From Bacilli bacterium (lineage in GTDB: Bacteria > Bacillota_I > Bacilli_A > RFN20 > CAG-631), in assembly GCA_900754115.1 (NCBI GenBank), contig CAAEBM010000018.1, positions 19,864 through 83,863 of the forward strand: DNA of 64,000 bases, read 5' to 3'. This document shows, piece after piece, positions 1 through 8,914 of the stretch. Both the position numbers and the translations under genes were made by a program. Position 1 is the stretch's first letter, and every line of letters starts with the position of its first letter. The notes beneath the pieces are model-generated. The model made no database searches and had not been told where the DNA came from. It was given only the letters and a program-made list of their open reading frames with translations.

Positions 1-2071
1 AATGAAAGGTATCATCAAATAAAGCCACTTGATCTTTTAAAGCAATGGTATATCCTTGAAGTTTTAAATGTTCTTGCTTGAATTTTTCAATATCTTGTGG
101 AAATTTGTTCACTTCTGGTAGAATTTTTTGCAAATAAAAACCTATTACGACGTCTTGATTTTGCTTTTTTGCATGATTAATCAAATACAAATAGACTGGT
201 AATTGTAAAGATAATCCATATTTTAATTGTTTTAAAGAAAAAGTAGCTTTTCCTGTTTTATAGTCGATTAAAACATAATAGGCCTTTTCTTTATCTTCAT
301 AAATCATCATTTTATCAATAAATCCTTTTATCGGTAAAATCATTGGATTATTTGAAGGGACGATGAGTTTTTGTTCGCAAAGTGTCTTTTTAAGTTGTGT
401 ATGTTGTTCCATTTTTTGATTAAACAACATTACATTTTTTAACTCGGATTTTAATTTTGAAAAATAAAATTTTTCTTTTTCTGTTTTTTTAGCATCACTT
501 TGATAAGTGTCATATAAAGCATCAAAATCAAAATTTTCATCCTTTTCTTTGGCTAAAATTGCATGAAATAAAGAGCCAATTTCTTGACTAAAGGTCACTT
601 TTGTATCTTTAAAAGAACAAAGTTGAGTCAAATAAAATTGGAAAGGACATTGAAAAAAGGTATTGAGAGAAGTATAACTCAATTCTATGTTTTGGTCTTT
701 AATAGAATCAATAAATTCTTGTTTTTTAACAATATGAAAAGCATTTTTATATTGGCAATAATCAATTGCATAGTTTTCTTCTAAAACTTGTACCATTTCA
801 TTTTGAATATTTTTATCATACGCATCGGCTAGTTTAATCTTGTCATATTCAGCACTATAAGAATCATAATAAGGAAGGGTGATTTTTTTAACATTTAATC
901 CCCATAAATCAATGATTGTTGCAGGATAACATACTTTACTGTTTTCCTTTAAATGATAAGATAAATATAAGTTTTGTGTTTGTGCAAAAAAACTTTTTAA
1001 ATGCTCAATTTCTTTTTGATTTTTTTCTTCACTGGTTGGTAAATGTAATTCTTTTTTTTCATCATCACTAAAAAAATCTTCATCTTTAAACATTTTGGGG
1101 TAACAGCCTTGGTTAAGACCTAATACAAATACATAAGAATCCGCTGCTATTTTTTGATGATAGTCAATAATTTCAATAGTATTGGATTGTTCTTTTTTTC
1201 TTTGATGGGTTTTAAAATAATATTCTAATAATAAAATCAAATCAGAAAACTCCATATGTGCCCATTGATTACAAAGGGCGATTAAATGTTCAATTTCATT
1301 TGCAAAAGCATCTTGATTTATTTGTGCTTGAAAATGGCTCATCGCTTCATATACAGATTGAGCGTTTTTTAAATCATTTAAAAATTGATTATAAAATGGA
1401 ATTTCAATGTAATAACTTGGTTGTTGATAAAGAGGCAAACAAAATAAACCAAAAACTTTTTGTAAAGGGTATAAAAATTCAGCATTACAGCAAATTTTGA
1501 TTTGGTGAAGAGGAACCTTATTTTCAATTAAAGAAGCAATTTGATAAGCAATATATTCCACTTCTTCTTCAATGGTTTCAAAACAAAAGACATCTAGTTT
1601 CTTTAAAGTTGTCTTCTTTTCTTGTAAAATCACATAGTCTAATTCATACAATAGACAAAGAGCTTGAATTTCTTTTAAATGTAAATCGTTTGAAAAAACG
1701 ACTATTTTTTTCCCCTTAAAAAAAGAAAGATGTTCTGGTTTTTCTACAAGTATAGAACGATTTTGTTCCTTTAACTGTTGTAAAGTTTGCAATCGAAGTG
1801 ATAAGTAATGTTTATTTTTTTGAACATAGCAAAGATTTTCCAAATAAATAGCGGCATTTTCCATATTAAAATGATTATTTTTTGCAAAATTAAGAACAAC
1901 TTCATCTTCTAAAGAATACGTTAGAAGTTGTTTCCATTCTTTAAAAGTAAATAACTTAAAGCGTGGGAAAAAAGATCTTTTATAAAAATGGAATAAAAGA
2001 TCTTCTTTGTGTTGATTTTCAACAATTACGATGCATTGTTCATCTAGTTTTTCCCAATTATAATCCAACAT
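1..2071 (-). CDS. AddB-like PD-(D/E)XK exonuclease subunit, C-terminus cut by window edge
   Basis: The frame is open from the ATG at 2071 to the left edge (690 codons, no stop). The visible C-terminal half carries an AddB-type nuclease entry, FQCPFQFYL, whose Cys matches the first iron-sulfur ligand of AddB nucleases. About 100 residues later come IKGFIDKMM and VLIDYKTGK, the D and D-x-K of a PD-(D/E)XK active site. The N-terminal part looks like the degenerate helicase-like half of AddB. In the known family AddB pairs with AddA helicase-nuclease to process double-strand breaks for RecA loading. An addA gene would be expected just beyond the left edge, downstream on this strand. The gene starts 10 bases after the CotH-like gene and probably shares its transcript. 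RexB is an alternative name. The later Fe-S cysteines cannot be checked here. Confidence 0.75.
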   Translation of the reverse strand, partial: MLDYNWEKLDEQCIVIVENQHKEDLLFHFYKRSFFPRFKLFTFKEWKQLLTYSLEDEVVLNFAKNNHFNMENAAIYLENLCYVQKNKHYLSLRLQTLQQLKEQNRSILVEKPEHLSFFKGKKIVVFSNDLHLKEIQALCLLYELDYVILQEKKTTLKKLDVFCFETIEEEVEYIAYQIASLIENKVPLHQIKICCNAEFLYPLQKVFGLFCLPLYQQPSYYIEIPFYNQFLNDLKNAQSVYEAMSHFQAQINQDAFANEIEHLIALCNQWAHMEFSDLILLLEYYFKTHQRKKEQSNTIEIIDYHQKIAADSYVFVLGLNQGCYPKMFKDEDFFSDDEKKELHLPTSEEKNQKEIEHLKSFFAQTQNLYLSYHLKENSKVCYPATIIDLWGLNVKKITLPYYDSYSAEYDKIKLADAYDKNIQNEMVQVLEENYAIDYCQYKNAFHIVKKQEFIDSIKDQNIELSYTSLNTFFQCPFQFYLTQLCSFKDTKVTFSQEIGSLFHAILAKEKDENFDFDALYDTYQSDAKKTEKEKFYFSKLKSELKNVMLFNQKMEQHTQLKKTLCEQKLIVPSNNPMILPIKGFIDKMMIYEDKEKAYYVLIDYKTGKATFSLKQLKYGLSLQLPVYLYLINHAKKQNQDVVIGFYLQKILPEVNKFPQDIEKFKQEHLKLQGYTIALKDQVALFDDTFH

Positions 2072-2081
2072 AAGACACAAC

Positions 2082-3707
2082 CTAAATTAAATATGCTCGA
2101 TCTAAAATATCAATTCTTGTCTCTAATTGTTCTTTTAAATAAGTATAATGTTCTTCTAAAGAGTTCAAAGCTGAATAATTTTCATGATAATGAGTTTCAA
2201 TCCATAATTCTGGGTCATTTAAATAAGATAAAGGCCAGCGTCTTAAATTTGCTTGTTGCGCTTCTTCTAAATAATACGCTAGTGAATCAATTGAAACATA
2301 TAAATCTATGATAATATCGTGAATTTGTGTATATCTTTGTTGAACACGACTTAAAAAAGAAGGATCTTCAAACAATGAATGATACCAATAGTCTCTATCT
2401 CTAACCCATAAATCTGTCGATAAATAGCGCCAGTAATCTGACCCACCAATTACTCCTAAACTGATATCAAAATCCCAAACAGGGCCCATGTGTAATTTGC
2501 CATTTGCATATTTCACATAATATTGACTCGTCGAACCCACATCGACATTTTTAAATAATTCTTGCACGATGTAATAATCTATAAAAGAATCCACATCAAT
2601 ATAATCTTCATAATTGGATAAATTTGTGATTGCTTGGTCTGTTTGGATAATATAATTTTTAATATATTCATTTTGTTCAACAGTTGGTCCTTCTGGATAC
2701 TTATATTCAAAAATAAAATTTTTAGAATAATCAGTAATAAAATAATCGACATTTTCAGTTAAATTTTCTTCTTCATCGTCTGCTCTTTCATTTAATTCAA
2801 AAAAGTAACTAGGATAGCCTTGGCTATCTATGTCATCTTCAATATCGACTCTTCCTTCGCCACTTTGCATGTGTTCACAAAGAAGATATAACCCTAAAAA
2901 GTCATCATTAAAACGAACTTCTACAAAGATAGAAGATGGTTGGAAATCTAAATTGTCTAATTGATTCGCAAAAGTATAAGCTAAATAATTGCGAATGTTT
3001 GATTTATCATAATAATTAGCTAATAATACCCAACTTTTAGCTTTCGTTAATCCAAATAAAGATTGTTTCTTTTCAAACTTAATACGGAAAGGTTTCTTTT
3101 GTGCGCCCATTGTAGAATTACCACGTAAACGAATTCCCATTTCAGCGTTTAATAAATCAATTTCATAATTTCCATTTTCATAATTGATAATGGAAGCTGT
3201 ACCATTGATATAGTCTTCTTTATTATCGGGAAATACTTGATTTTCTGTATGAATGTCAATCACTGGTAATTGATGATAATTTTGATGATGTGATGTGCAA
3301 TAGTAAATATATTTGTAATCTAATTCTTCAATAGAAACTTCTATTGCATGAACCCCATCAACGACTTGATCATTATCTATTAAAGATAAAGTATAATTGG
3401 ATAGATTCAACATTTCTTTGCCATCTAAAATTTGCCAATCAAGATTATATTTTAAAGTTGGATGAATTTTAGGTAAAGAAATCGAATTAGTGATGACTTC
3501 TGGAATATAAGCTTGTTGTTCAAAAAATTGATCTAATTCTTCTTTTGTTACCGTTTCTATTGGTGTTTGAGAAGAACTAGTTGAATCAATTGTTGAATTA
3601 GTTGTTGAATCAGAAAAACTAGAACTGCTCTTGTCATTATTGGTATTTTGGCAACCACTTAATAAAGAAAGAGTAAGTAAAACAACTAACATGCTGCTTT
3701 TTTTCAT
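2082..3707 (-). CDS. CotH-like kinase-fold lipoprotein
   Basis: 541 residues. An N-terminal signal peptide ends in the lipobox LLSGC, followed by a Ser/Thr-rich linker (about residues 24-50), so the protein is probably anchored outside the membrane. The CotH core follows: GIRLRGNSTMG, KKPFRIKF, SWVLLANYYDKSNIRN, then FLGLYLLCEHM, and near the end GPVWDFDISLG, the conserved metal-binding Asp region. CotH proteins are atypical protein kinases; Bacillus CotH phosphorylates spore-coat proteins. Lipoprotein versions in non-sporulating gut bacteria have unknown targets, so the substrate here is unknown. SD GGAGG lies 7 bases before the ATG. It follows the DUF523 gene by 3 bases and precedes the AddB-like gene, which fits one operon with murC. 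Confidence 0.85.
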   Translation of the reverse strand: MKKSSMLVVLLTLSLLSGCQNTNNDKSSSSFSDSTTNSTIDSTSSSQTPIETVTKEELDQFFEQQAYIPEVITNSISLPKIHPTLKYNLDWQILDGKEMLNLSNYTLSLIDNDQVVDGVHAIEVSIEELDYKYIYYCTSHHQNYHQLPVIDIHTENQVFPDNKEDYINGTASIINYENGNYEIDLLNAEMGIRLRGNSTMGAQKKPFRIKFEKKQSLFGLTKAKSWVLLANYYDKSNIRNYLAYTFANQLDNLDFQPSSIFVEVRFNDDFLGLYLLCEHMQSGEGRVDIEDDIDSQGYPSYFFELNERADDEEENLTENVDYFITDYSKNFIFEYKYPEGPTVEQNEYIKNYIIQTDQAITNLSNYEDYIDVDSFIDYYIVQELFKNVDVGSTSQYYVKYANGKLHMGPVWDFDISLGVIGGSDYWRYLSTDLWVRDRDYWYHSLFEDPSFLSRVQQRYTQIHDIIIDLYVSIDSLAYYLEEAQQANLRRWPLSYLNDPELWIETHYHENYSALNSLEEHYTYLKEQLETRIDILDRAYLI

Positions 3708-3710
3708 CGT

Positions 3711-4157
3711 TTATTCCTCCTGAAAATCTTCTTCTGTTAAAATTTTAATTGAATGTTGTTTTAAAAGTTGAGCAAAGATACCACTGCCTGCAATCACTTT
3801 ATTAGAAAAAGTTCCATCATATCTTTTTTTATAGCCACAACTTGGACTTTTTTCTTTTAAAATTGCGTAGTCAATTTGATGATCTAAAGCAATTTGTAAT
3901 GCCTCATTTGCTCCTTTGACAAAAAAGAAAGTGACCTCTTGATGATGTTCATCAATGACTCTTGTTTTATTCCCTTCAATGATTATTTCACTTTTATTTC
4001 GAGGAGTTGTCATTCCTCCCATCACTTCCGGGCAAACTAAATAAACTTCTTTATCTTTTAAAAAGGAAATGATTTTTTCATTTTTATTGTTTTTACCGTC
4101 ATATTTACAATTTTTACCAACCAAACAAGCGCTGACAAGTACTTTTTGTTTGTTCAT
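3711..4157 (-). CDS. DUF523 family protein
   Basis: 148 residues. The family pattern is clear: VSACLVGKNCKYDGKNN at the N-terminus, VCPEVMGGM in the middle, and ILKEKSPSCG followed by GIFAQLL near the end. The conserved cysteines (CLxGxxCxYdG, CPE, SPSCG) suggest metal or Fe-S binding, but no DUF523 function is established to my knowledge. I place the start at 4157 and not at the ATG at 4175: the six upstream codons (MFGDSF) contain the SD-like GGTGAT ideally spaced for the 4157 ATG. It lies 35 bases after murC and 3 bases before the CotH-like gene, so it is likely cotranscribed. Confidence 0.85.
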   Translation of the reverse strand: MNKQKVLVSACLVGKNCKYDGKNNKNEKIISFLKDKEVYLVCPEVMGGMTTPRNKSEIIIEGNKTRVIDEHHQEVTFFFVKGANEALQIALDHQIDYAILKEKSPSCGYKKRYDGTFSNKVIAGSGIFAQLLKQHSIKILTEEDFQEE

Positions 4158-4192
4158 GAAAGAATCACCAAACAAAGTATAACATATTTTTA

Positions 4193-5491
4193 TTATTTTT
4201 TTAATGACAAGTTATGTAAAAAAGGTTGAATTAAATAAGACATATCTTTAGATCCAGTAAACAAGAATACCGTGTGATGATATTCTTTTTCAAATATGCC
4301 TTCTTGTATCAAATGGATATTGGGATAGATTAAAAATTGTTGGATTAAAGCTTCTTCTTTAGAAAGGGGCATAGTTCCAATAAAAGGGATGATATAAACT
4401 TCACCAATCGTTTTAAAAATATCAACATATTGTTGGTAAAAATATTGAATACGGCTATATCTATCTGGATGAAAAATAATTTTTATTTCTTTATTGGGAT
4501 ATTTTTGTTTAATAGAAAGCAAGGTTTGTTGGATTTCAAAAGGATGATGTCCATAATCATCCACAATGACATTATCTTGTATTTCTTGGATATTAAATCG
4601 ACGATGAGCAGGCTTAAAAAAAGTTAAACTATGAATAATCGTTTGGATATCTAAATGTAAAATTAAACCTAATGCAATAGCAGATAAGGCATCATAAAAT
4701 AAATGTTTCCCAAAAAGAGGTAAAAACATTTTAGGGAATCGTTGATTTTGATATTCAATGACAAAAGAAACTCCTTGCTTGTCAAACACTACATCTTTTG
4801 CCATCACATCAGCATTGGATTCAATTCCATAAGTGTAATAGGGTTTTCTTATAAAACTTTTTAAAGCTGCCGTTATGGCATCATCTTGATTAATGATGAC
4901 AAAATCTTTGCATTGATTTAGAAAAGTTAAAAAACTTTGATTGTATTGTTTTTGATTTTTAAAATAATCGACATGATCAAAATCAATGTTACTTAAAACA
5001 ATAATATTAGGCGTATAATTTAAAAAATTATCTTCGTATTCACACGCTTCAAAAATAAAATAATCCGCATCTTTTTTTCCTTTTCCTTCTCCATCTCCAA
5101 TAATGGAACTACAAGTTTGCTTTTCACTTAGCATTGTTTCAATCATGTGGGCAGTTGTCGTCTTTCCATGTGTTCCACAAATTGCGATAGATGGTGTTTG
5201 ATTTGATAAATATCGAATCATTTCCTGATAAGTAAAAATCGTTTTATTTTCTTTTTTTAATTGTTCGACTACGGATTGTTTCCAAAAAGTATTACCCAAA
5301 ACGACATAAGGATAATCCTTATAATTTGGATTTTTTAAAGAATCGCACAAAATTCCTTTTTCTTTTAGTTTTTCTTCTGTAAAAATATATCGAGTGACAT
5401 CACTTCCACGAACATGGTGTCCTAAATCAGATAATAAACAGGCTAAAGCAGACATTCCTGTTCCTTTAATACCAATCAAATAAATGTTCAT
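4193..5491 (-). CDS. murC: UDP-N-acetylmuramate--L-alanine ligase MurC
   Basis: 432 residues, normal for MurC. The N-terminal Rossmann domain starts with IGIKGTGMSALA. The central ATPase domain has the Mur-ligase P-loop AICGTHGKTTTAHMI (about residues 103-117) and the FEACEYEDNF segment. The C-terminal domain has VDDYGHHPFEI and IIFHPDRYSR. Known role: cytoplasmic ATP-dependent addition of L-alanine to UDP-MurNAc, the first step of peptide stem synthesis. Its presence shows this organism makes peptidoglycan and is not a wall-less mollicute. It is the first gene of a minus-strand run murC-DUF523-CotH-AddB. SD GGTGA precedes the ATG. Mpl-type ligases share the fold, but the IxGIKGxGMSALA opening and length favour MurC. 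Confidence 0.9.
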   Translation of the reverse strand: MNIYLIGIKGTGMSALACLLSDLGHHVRGSDVTRYIFTEEKLKEKGILCDSLKNPNYKDYPYVVLGNTFWKQSVVEQLKKENKTIFTYQEMIRYLSNQTPSIAICGTHGKTTTAHMIETMLSEKQTCSSIIGDGEGKGKKDADYFIFEACEYEDNFLNYTPNIIVLSNIDFDHVDYFKNQKQYNQSFLTFLNQCKDFVIINQDDAITAALKSFIRKPYYTYGIESNADVMAKDVVFDKQGVSFVIEYQNQRFPKMFLPLFGKHLFYDALSAIALGLILHLDIQTIIHSLTFFKPAHRRFNIQEIQDNVIVDDYGHHPFEIQQTLLSIKQKYPNKEIKIIFHPDRYSRIQYFYQQYVDIFKTIGEVYIIPFIGTMPLSKEEALIQQFLIYPNIHLIQEGIFEKEYHHTVFLFTGSKDMSYLIQPFLHNLSLKK

Positions 5492-5837
5492 AAAAAATCA
5501 CCACTTCATTTTATGTGAAAAATTTGTCTTATATACATTTTGTTCTCTAAAGAAATTGGTACACTATGTTTTTAGTAAGCATACCTAAAATAAAAAATGT
5601 ACACAATAATAAACATAATTGAAAAAGCGATAATTTCATCAAAAAGACAGATTATCAATTAAATATCTTATATATTCAATTGTTCTTACACAAACTAATA
5701 GTTTCACCGCAATAATTTCTGAATCCTCTCTAATAATGACTATGAAAAAAAGGAATTCTTATGAATTCCTTTTAATGAAACAATTAAGCTTCCCTTTTTT
5801 TAAGATACTATTATTATATGCTCTTTTATTTAAAAAA
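5492..5837 (-). other. AT-rich intergenic region before murC
   Basis: 346 bases with no convincing reading frame on either strand. It must carry the murC promoter, but I see no clear -35/-10 pair worth naming. The left part is featureless. The right part holds the terminator of the downstream-facing dNTPase gene, listed separately. Confidence 0.5.
5744..5774 (-). terminator. Intrinsic terminator of the dNTPase gene
   Basis: A perfect 9-bp stem, AAGGAATTC with loop TTAT and GAATTCCTT (5750-5771). Read on the minus strand it is followed by a run of seven T. It lies about 65 bases past the stop at 5838. Confidence 0.8.
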
Positions 5838-7073
5838 TCAATCATTTTTTAAAAAATATTTTGTGCTAACTATTTTTTTGTATTTTTCACTTGCAAAATT
5901 ATCAGTCATTTTAGATATATAAACCGCAATATATCTAATATATATTTTAACAATAGTTTTATTTCGTTGCATTTCTTTTTTTGATAGTCCTTTTGAAACA
6001 ATGTTTTTTTTACATTTATTAACAAATTCAATGGTTTTTTCTTTTTTATTTTCACTATTTATTATATCTTTAATTTCTTCATATTGACTTTTAGATAATC
6101 TCTCAATGTTTTTTAACGCTTCACAAATAGAATCAAATATTCCTTTTTCCATTTCTAATGGATACGAATAATAAAAGGCGTACAATGTCTTTATAATTGT
6201 TTCCTTACTTGCGTCAAATAATTTAATTCCTATATTGTTTTGAATACACTTTTTTTTAATTTTATTAAACTCTTTGATAATAGATAAAAATTCAGAATCT
6301 TCATCTAAAATATAACTTGATTCTTTAATCAGCAATTCTTTTGAAAAAAGATTAATTAAATGTGTGCAAAAAAATTCTGCTTGTTTTCGATAATTTAAAG
6401 ACTCTATATCTGCTATAGCATTATATAGTTTTGTATTTTTTACATCTTCTTGAAAACTACCAAAATTAATCAAATCTAAATAATCAGAACAAATTTGGGC
6501 AATTTCATCGGCTATTGAAACTATATATCCCTCAATATATTTTGGATTATGATTATAATAATCAGATTCTAATTCTTTAATTCCACTAATAACATATTTC
6601 AATCCATAATTTAATTTAATATCACTTTTCTTTTTTTTATAATATATTTCTGTATGTTTAACAATCGCATCCATAACCTTGGGTTCAATTTTGAAATAAG
6701 GTGTTGATTCTTTATACAATAGTCCAGAATTAATATTATGTTTAAAACCTTGTTCAATATTAAACAACTTAATGTCTTTAACATATCCAAAACAATCATC
6801 TTTTCCAGATAAAATTCTATGAAGAGTTCTTTCCCCAGCATGCCCAAACGGAGTGTGACCTATATCATGTAATAATGAACCCTTTTGAATTGCAATTATA
6901 TCTAATAAATATTTATTTTTAATTTTTTCAGCAATATTTAATGAAATTGATGCAACTTCTAATGAATGAATTAATCTAGTATGGTAATGGTCATCAGCTT
7001 GTGCAGAGAATAGTTGCGTTTTGTTTTTTAAACGCATAAATATTTTGTTCATATAAATTCTAGTCATTTCCAT
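5838..7073 (-). CDS. HD-domain dNTP triphosphohydrolase (dGTPase-like)
   Basis: 411 residues. The N-terminal third has the dGTPase-type HD arrangement: Arg/His in HTRLIHSLEVA (His36), HD in LLHDIGHTPFGHAGE (His69, Asp70) and a later metal Asp in IADEIAQICSDYLD. Family reaction: dNTP to deoxynucleoside plus triphosphate. Members balance nucleotide pools, and some dGTPases restrict phage by draining dNTPs. The C-terminal 200 residues are Lys/Ile-rich helices without a recognised motif. SD AGGTG sits 8 bases before the 7073 ATG. The gene is even more AT-rich than its neighbours, stands alone with its own terminator and is flanked by AT-rich spacers, consistent with recent acquisition. Housekeeping dGTPase and defence gene cannot be separated from sequence alone. 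Confidence 0.8.
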   Translation of the reverse strand: MEMTRIYMNKIFMRLKNKTQLFSAQADDHYHTRLIHSLEVASISLNIAEKIKNKYLLDIIAIQKGSLLHDIGHTPFGHAGERTLHRILSGKDDCFGYVKDIKLFNIEQGFKHNINSGLLYKESTPYFKIEPKVMDAIVKHTEIYYKKKKSDIKLNYGLKYVISGIKELESDYYNHNPKYIEGYIVSIADEIAQICSDYLDLINFGSFQEDVKNTKLYNAIADIESLNYRKQAEFFCTHLINLFSKELLIKESSYILDEDSEFLSIIKEFNKIKKKCIQNNIGIKLFDASKETIIKTLYAFYYSYPLEMEKGIFDSICEALKNIERLSKSQYEEIKDIINSENKKEKTIEFVNKCKKNIVSKGLSKKEMQRNKTIVKIYIRYIAVYISKMTDNFASEKYKKIVSTKYFLKND

Positions 7074-7555
7074 ATATATTCACCTACATTAATAATATTA
7101 TATTATTTTTATCATTTTTTTCGTCAAAATTAACATAAATTTGACAATTATAAAGTTTAGCATTATTACGTATTCTATTTAGATTCTCTGTTACCTTAAT
7201 TAAATAACTTAATAGAGATATAACCTTTAATGTAAAGTGAAACATTATATGTTTTATACGCCTAATGTATTGATGATAATTAATTTATATTTTAGTGTAA
7301 ATACATAACATTATTTTTAAAGTTTTGCAAAAATGTATCTATTTCACTAAAATCGTTTCATTTTTATTTGAAGAGAAAATAATTCTAGATAGACTGTTAT
7401 CAAAAAATACGTAAAAATAATCATTTTTATCCGATTTTTGATACTAGATATTTTCAACATTTATTTCATCATTTAAAGATAAGAAAAGTACATCCCATAA
7501 CAGATAAAATACTTTTTTATTTCATATAATTTCCTTTCATTCTTTTTTCTGTGTT
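7074..7555. other. Non-coding AT-rich spacer
   Basis: About 480 bases of extremely AT-rich DNA without a supportable gene, tRNA or clear hairpin terminator. It separates the dNTPase gene from the DUF3990/DUF3791 module, and both sides look like accessory DNA. The dNTPase promoter should lie near 7090-7150 but no convincing hexamer pair stands out. Confidence 0.4.
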
Positions 7556-7765
7556 TTATTTAGTTTGACGAGATTTAATATAGAGATCAATATCATTGAC
7601 TATATATTTTGTTCCCGTTGTATGTAAAACCTCATAAAAATCATGAATATATTCACATACTGAATATTGATTGAACAAATCCATAACCTCTTTACCTGTA
7701 AGTCCCTTTTGATTTTTATATTCTTCAACACAAAGCACTATAAATGGTAATTCTTTACTCATCAT
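7556..7765 (-). CDS. DUF3791 family protein
   Basis: 69 residues. The pattern matches DUF3791: FIVLCVEEYKNQKGLTG, then VMDLFNQYSVCEYIHDFYE, then LHTTGTKYIVNDIDLYI. The family is small, soluble and helical with no proven function. It is found repeatedly beside DUF3990 proteins in gut Firmicutes, which suggests a partner or antidote role, but that is inference. SD GGAGG lies 5 bases before the ATG at 7765 inside the end of the upstream gene, so translation is probably coupled. It is the last gene of the four-gene module. Confidence 0.75.
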   Translation of the reverse strand: MMSKELPFIVLCVEEYKNQKGLTGKEVMDLFNQYSVCEYIHDFYEVLHTTGTKYIVNDIDLYIKSRQTK

Positions 7766-8002
7766 TCATTCCTCCGGAAATACAATTTCTCCTGTTATAC
7801 TTTCATGTTTCCACATGGTATAAATGGTCAAAGGGCTAAAATGCCACATCTTAGTTTCTTCTTTTTCAAGCATTTCATAAGTCTTAGAGTGATATAATGC
7901 ATTCATCGCAGTTACATCATCAAGTCCCTCATTTTTTACAATTAAATCAACAATTTGTGGTATAAGTGCAATACTCAATATTGCATTGAACTGTTCATCC
8001 AT
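7766..8002 (-). CDS. Small conserved protein of the DUF3990/DUF3791 module
   Basis: 78 residues, no named domain I can assign. Visible segments are ILSIALIPQIVDLIVKNEGL, a middle LYHSKTYEMLEKEETKMW, and the C-terminal HFSPLTIYTMW ending GEIVFPEE. I recall similar proteins beside DUF3990 and DUF3791 genes, so it is probably a standard member of that module. No signal peptide; the hydrophobic stretch near the N-terminus is short and more likely an amphipathic helix. SD GGAGG precedes the ATG. It is 2 bases from the DUF3990 gene and abuts the DUF3791 gene, so the three are translated as one block. Confidence 0.6.
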   Translation of the reverse strand: MDEQFNAILSIALIPQIVDLIVKNEGLDDVTAMNALYHSKTYEMLEKEETKMWHFSPLTIYTMWKHESITGEIVFPEE

Positions 8003-8004
8003 TT

Positions 8005-8487
8005 TTATCTTACCTCCTCTGATTTAATAAATTTCAAAAGCGAAAGAGCCTCATTTGATGCAAAAACATATTGGTTAAACAATTTTTTTATTTTCAAAGC
8101 TTCTAGTGCTTGTTCTTTTGTGAGAAGGCCCGTAGAGTAAACCTGAAGTGTTCTGTAAACATCATCATTAGCGACAGCTCCGATGATAAGATCAAACTGC
8201 TCTCCTTGATAAATACCATTTCTTTGCGTACAAACAAATTCAAGCCATTCTTCATCAGGGGTATAGAATCGTTTGATTTTTAACATCTCATTCTTAATTG
8301 TGTCGTCCATTTCATAAATATTGATAATTGCCGTACCCCCTTTGCGTAACACAACTTTTTTAGCGAAATTTTCGGCTTGCGATTTATTCGTCGTCGTATA
8401 AAATCCATATCCAAAATCGAGAAATCTGTTTTGTTCAATCAATTTTGGCTTTTTTACTATCATATTTCTGCCGTGATATAAAATCAT
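8005..8487 (-). CDS. DUF3990 family protein, ADP-ribosyltransferase-like
   Basis: 160 residues. DUF3990 signature: LYHGRNMIV at the N-terminus, then [19 protein letters not shown], a typical ART second motif, and [17 protein letters not shown], whose Glu is a candidate catalytic residue. DUF3990 belongs to the ADP-ribosyltransferase superfamily by fold prediction; substrates are unknown. A toxin or protein-modifying role is inference. The ATG overlaps the stop of the upstream 101-residue gene by 4 bases (ATGA), and GGAGG lies 7 bases upstream. Base use is slightly less AT-rich than in the flanking dNTPase gene. An endogenous regulatory ART is the alternative to a toxin-antitoxin reading. Confidence 0.75.
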   Translation of the reverse strand: MILYHGRNMIVKKPKLIEQNRFLDFGYGFYTTTNKSQAENFAKKVVLRKGGTAIINIYEMDDTIKNEMLKIKRFYTPDEEWLEFVCTQRNGIYQGEQFDLIIGAVANDDVYRTLQVYSTGLLTKEQALEALKIKKLFNQYVFASNEALSLLKFIKSEEVR

Positions 8488-8789
8488 AATAAAGCCTCCA
8501 TTTTCTTGATTTGTATCTTTTCATTTTTTAATTTTTTTATAATTTCTTCTATTTGGCTACGACGAGTGAGTTTTTCACGAATTGCAACCAATTTTTTTTC
8601 ATCTTTACCGATATATTTACTCACTACTTTCTTTTTGTCACGATAATACAAATAAAAATACGTCTTTCCATTTACCATCTTAGACATTATTTTTCCCTTT
8701 GGTAGATTTTCAAGCAATTTTGTATATTCAACAATCATATTTTCGTTTCGGATTTTTTCACGAGTAATAAGCATCATAAGCACACTCAT
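8484..8789 (-). CDS. Hypothetical first gene of the DUF3990 module
   Basis: 101 residues, function not recognised. Residues 29-60 read [19 protein letters not shown] then [16 protein letters not shown], a basic beta-hairpin-like pattern, and the C-terminal 35 residues form a charged, probably coiled-coil helix (LVAIREKL through IKKMEALL). Similar proteins occur upstream of DUF3990 genes. The basic surface and first position make a DNA-binding or antitoxin role possible, but no helix-turn-helix is evident. SD AGGTGAT precedes the 8789 ATG; an internal Met at residue 18 is another possible start. It overlaps the DUF3990 gene by 4 bases and has its own promoter with an inverted repeat. Confidence 0.6.
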   Translation of the reverse strand: MSVLMMLITREKIRNENMIVEYTKLLENLPKGKIMSKMVNGKTYFYLYYRDKKKVVSKYIGKDEKKLVAIREKLTRRSQIEEIIKKLKNEKIQIKKMEALL

Positions 8790-8808
8790 TCTTTATCACC
8801 TATCATTA

Positions 8809-8851
8809 TTATATCCAACTTTTATTTTTAAATCAACCATTTTGTTGGATA
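8809..8851 (-). promoter_or_regulatory. Promoter and inverted repeat of the DUF3990 module
   Basis: On the minus strand TTGATT (8836-8831), 16 bases, then TATAAT (8814-8809), about 20 bases before the ATG at 8789. A perfect 8-bp inverted repeat, TATCCAAC at 8813-8820 and GTTGGATA at 8844-8851, brackets the -35 and touches the -10, as expected for an autoregulatory operator. Confidence 0.6.
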
Positions 8852-8879
8852 AACAAAAGCAATAATTATCGCTTAAAAC

Positions 8880-8909
8880 AAAAAAAGTAGTTCACACTAC
8901 TTTTTTTGT
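8880..8909 (-). terminator. Terminator of the SNF2 helicase gene
   Basis: Stem GTAGT/ACTAC with loop TCAC, extended by A and T runs. Minus-strand reading ends in seven T. It starts 6 bases past the stop codon at 8915 and insulates the DUF3990 module. Confidence 0.8.
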
Positions 8910-8914
8910 AATAT

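Noticed and set aside
7074..7555. Small RNA or CRISPR array in the AT-rich spacer
   Set aside because: No regular direct repeats, no stable hairpin with T run, no promoter pair good enough to support a transcript. No CRISPR array is visible anywhere in the window.
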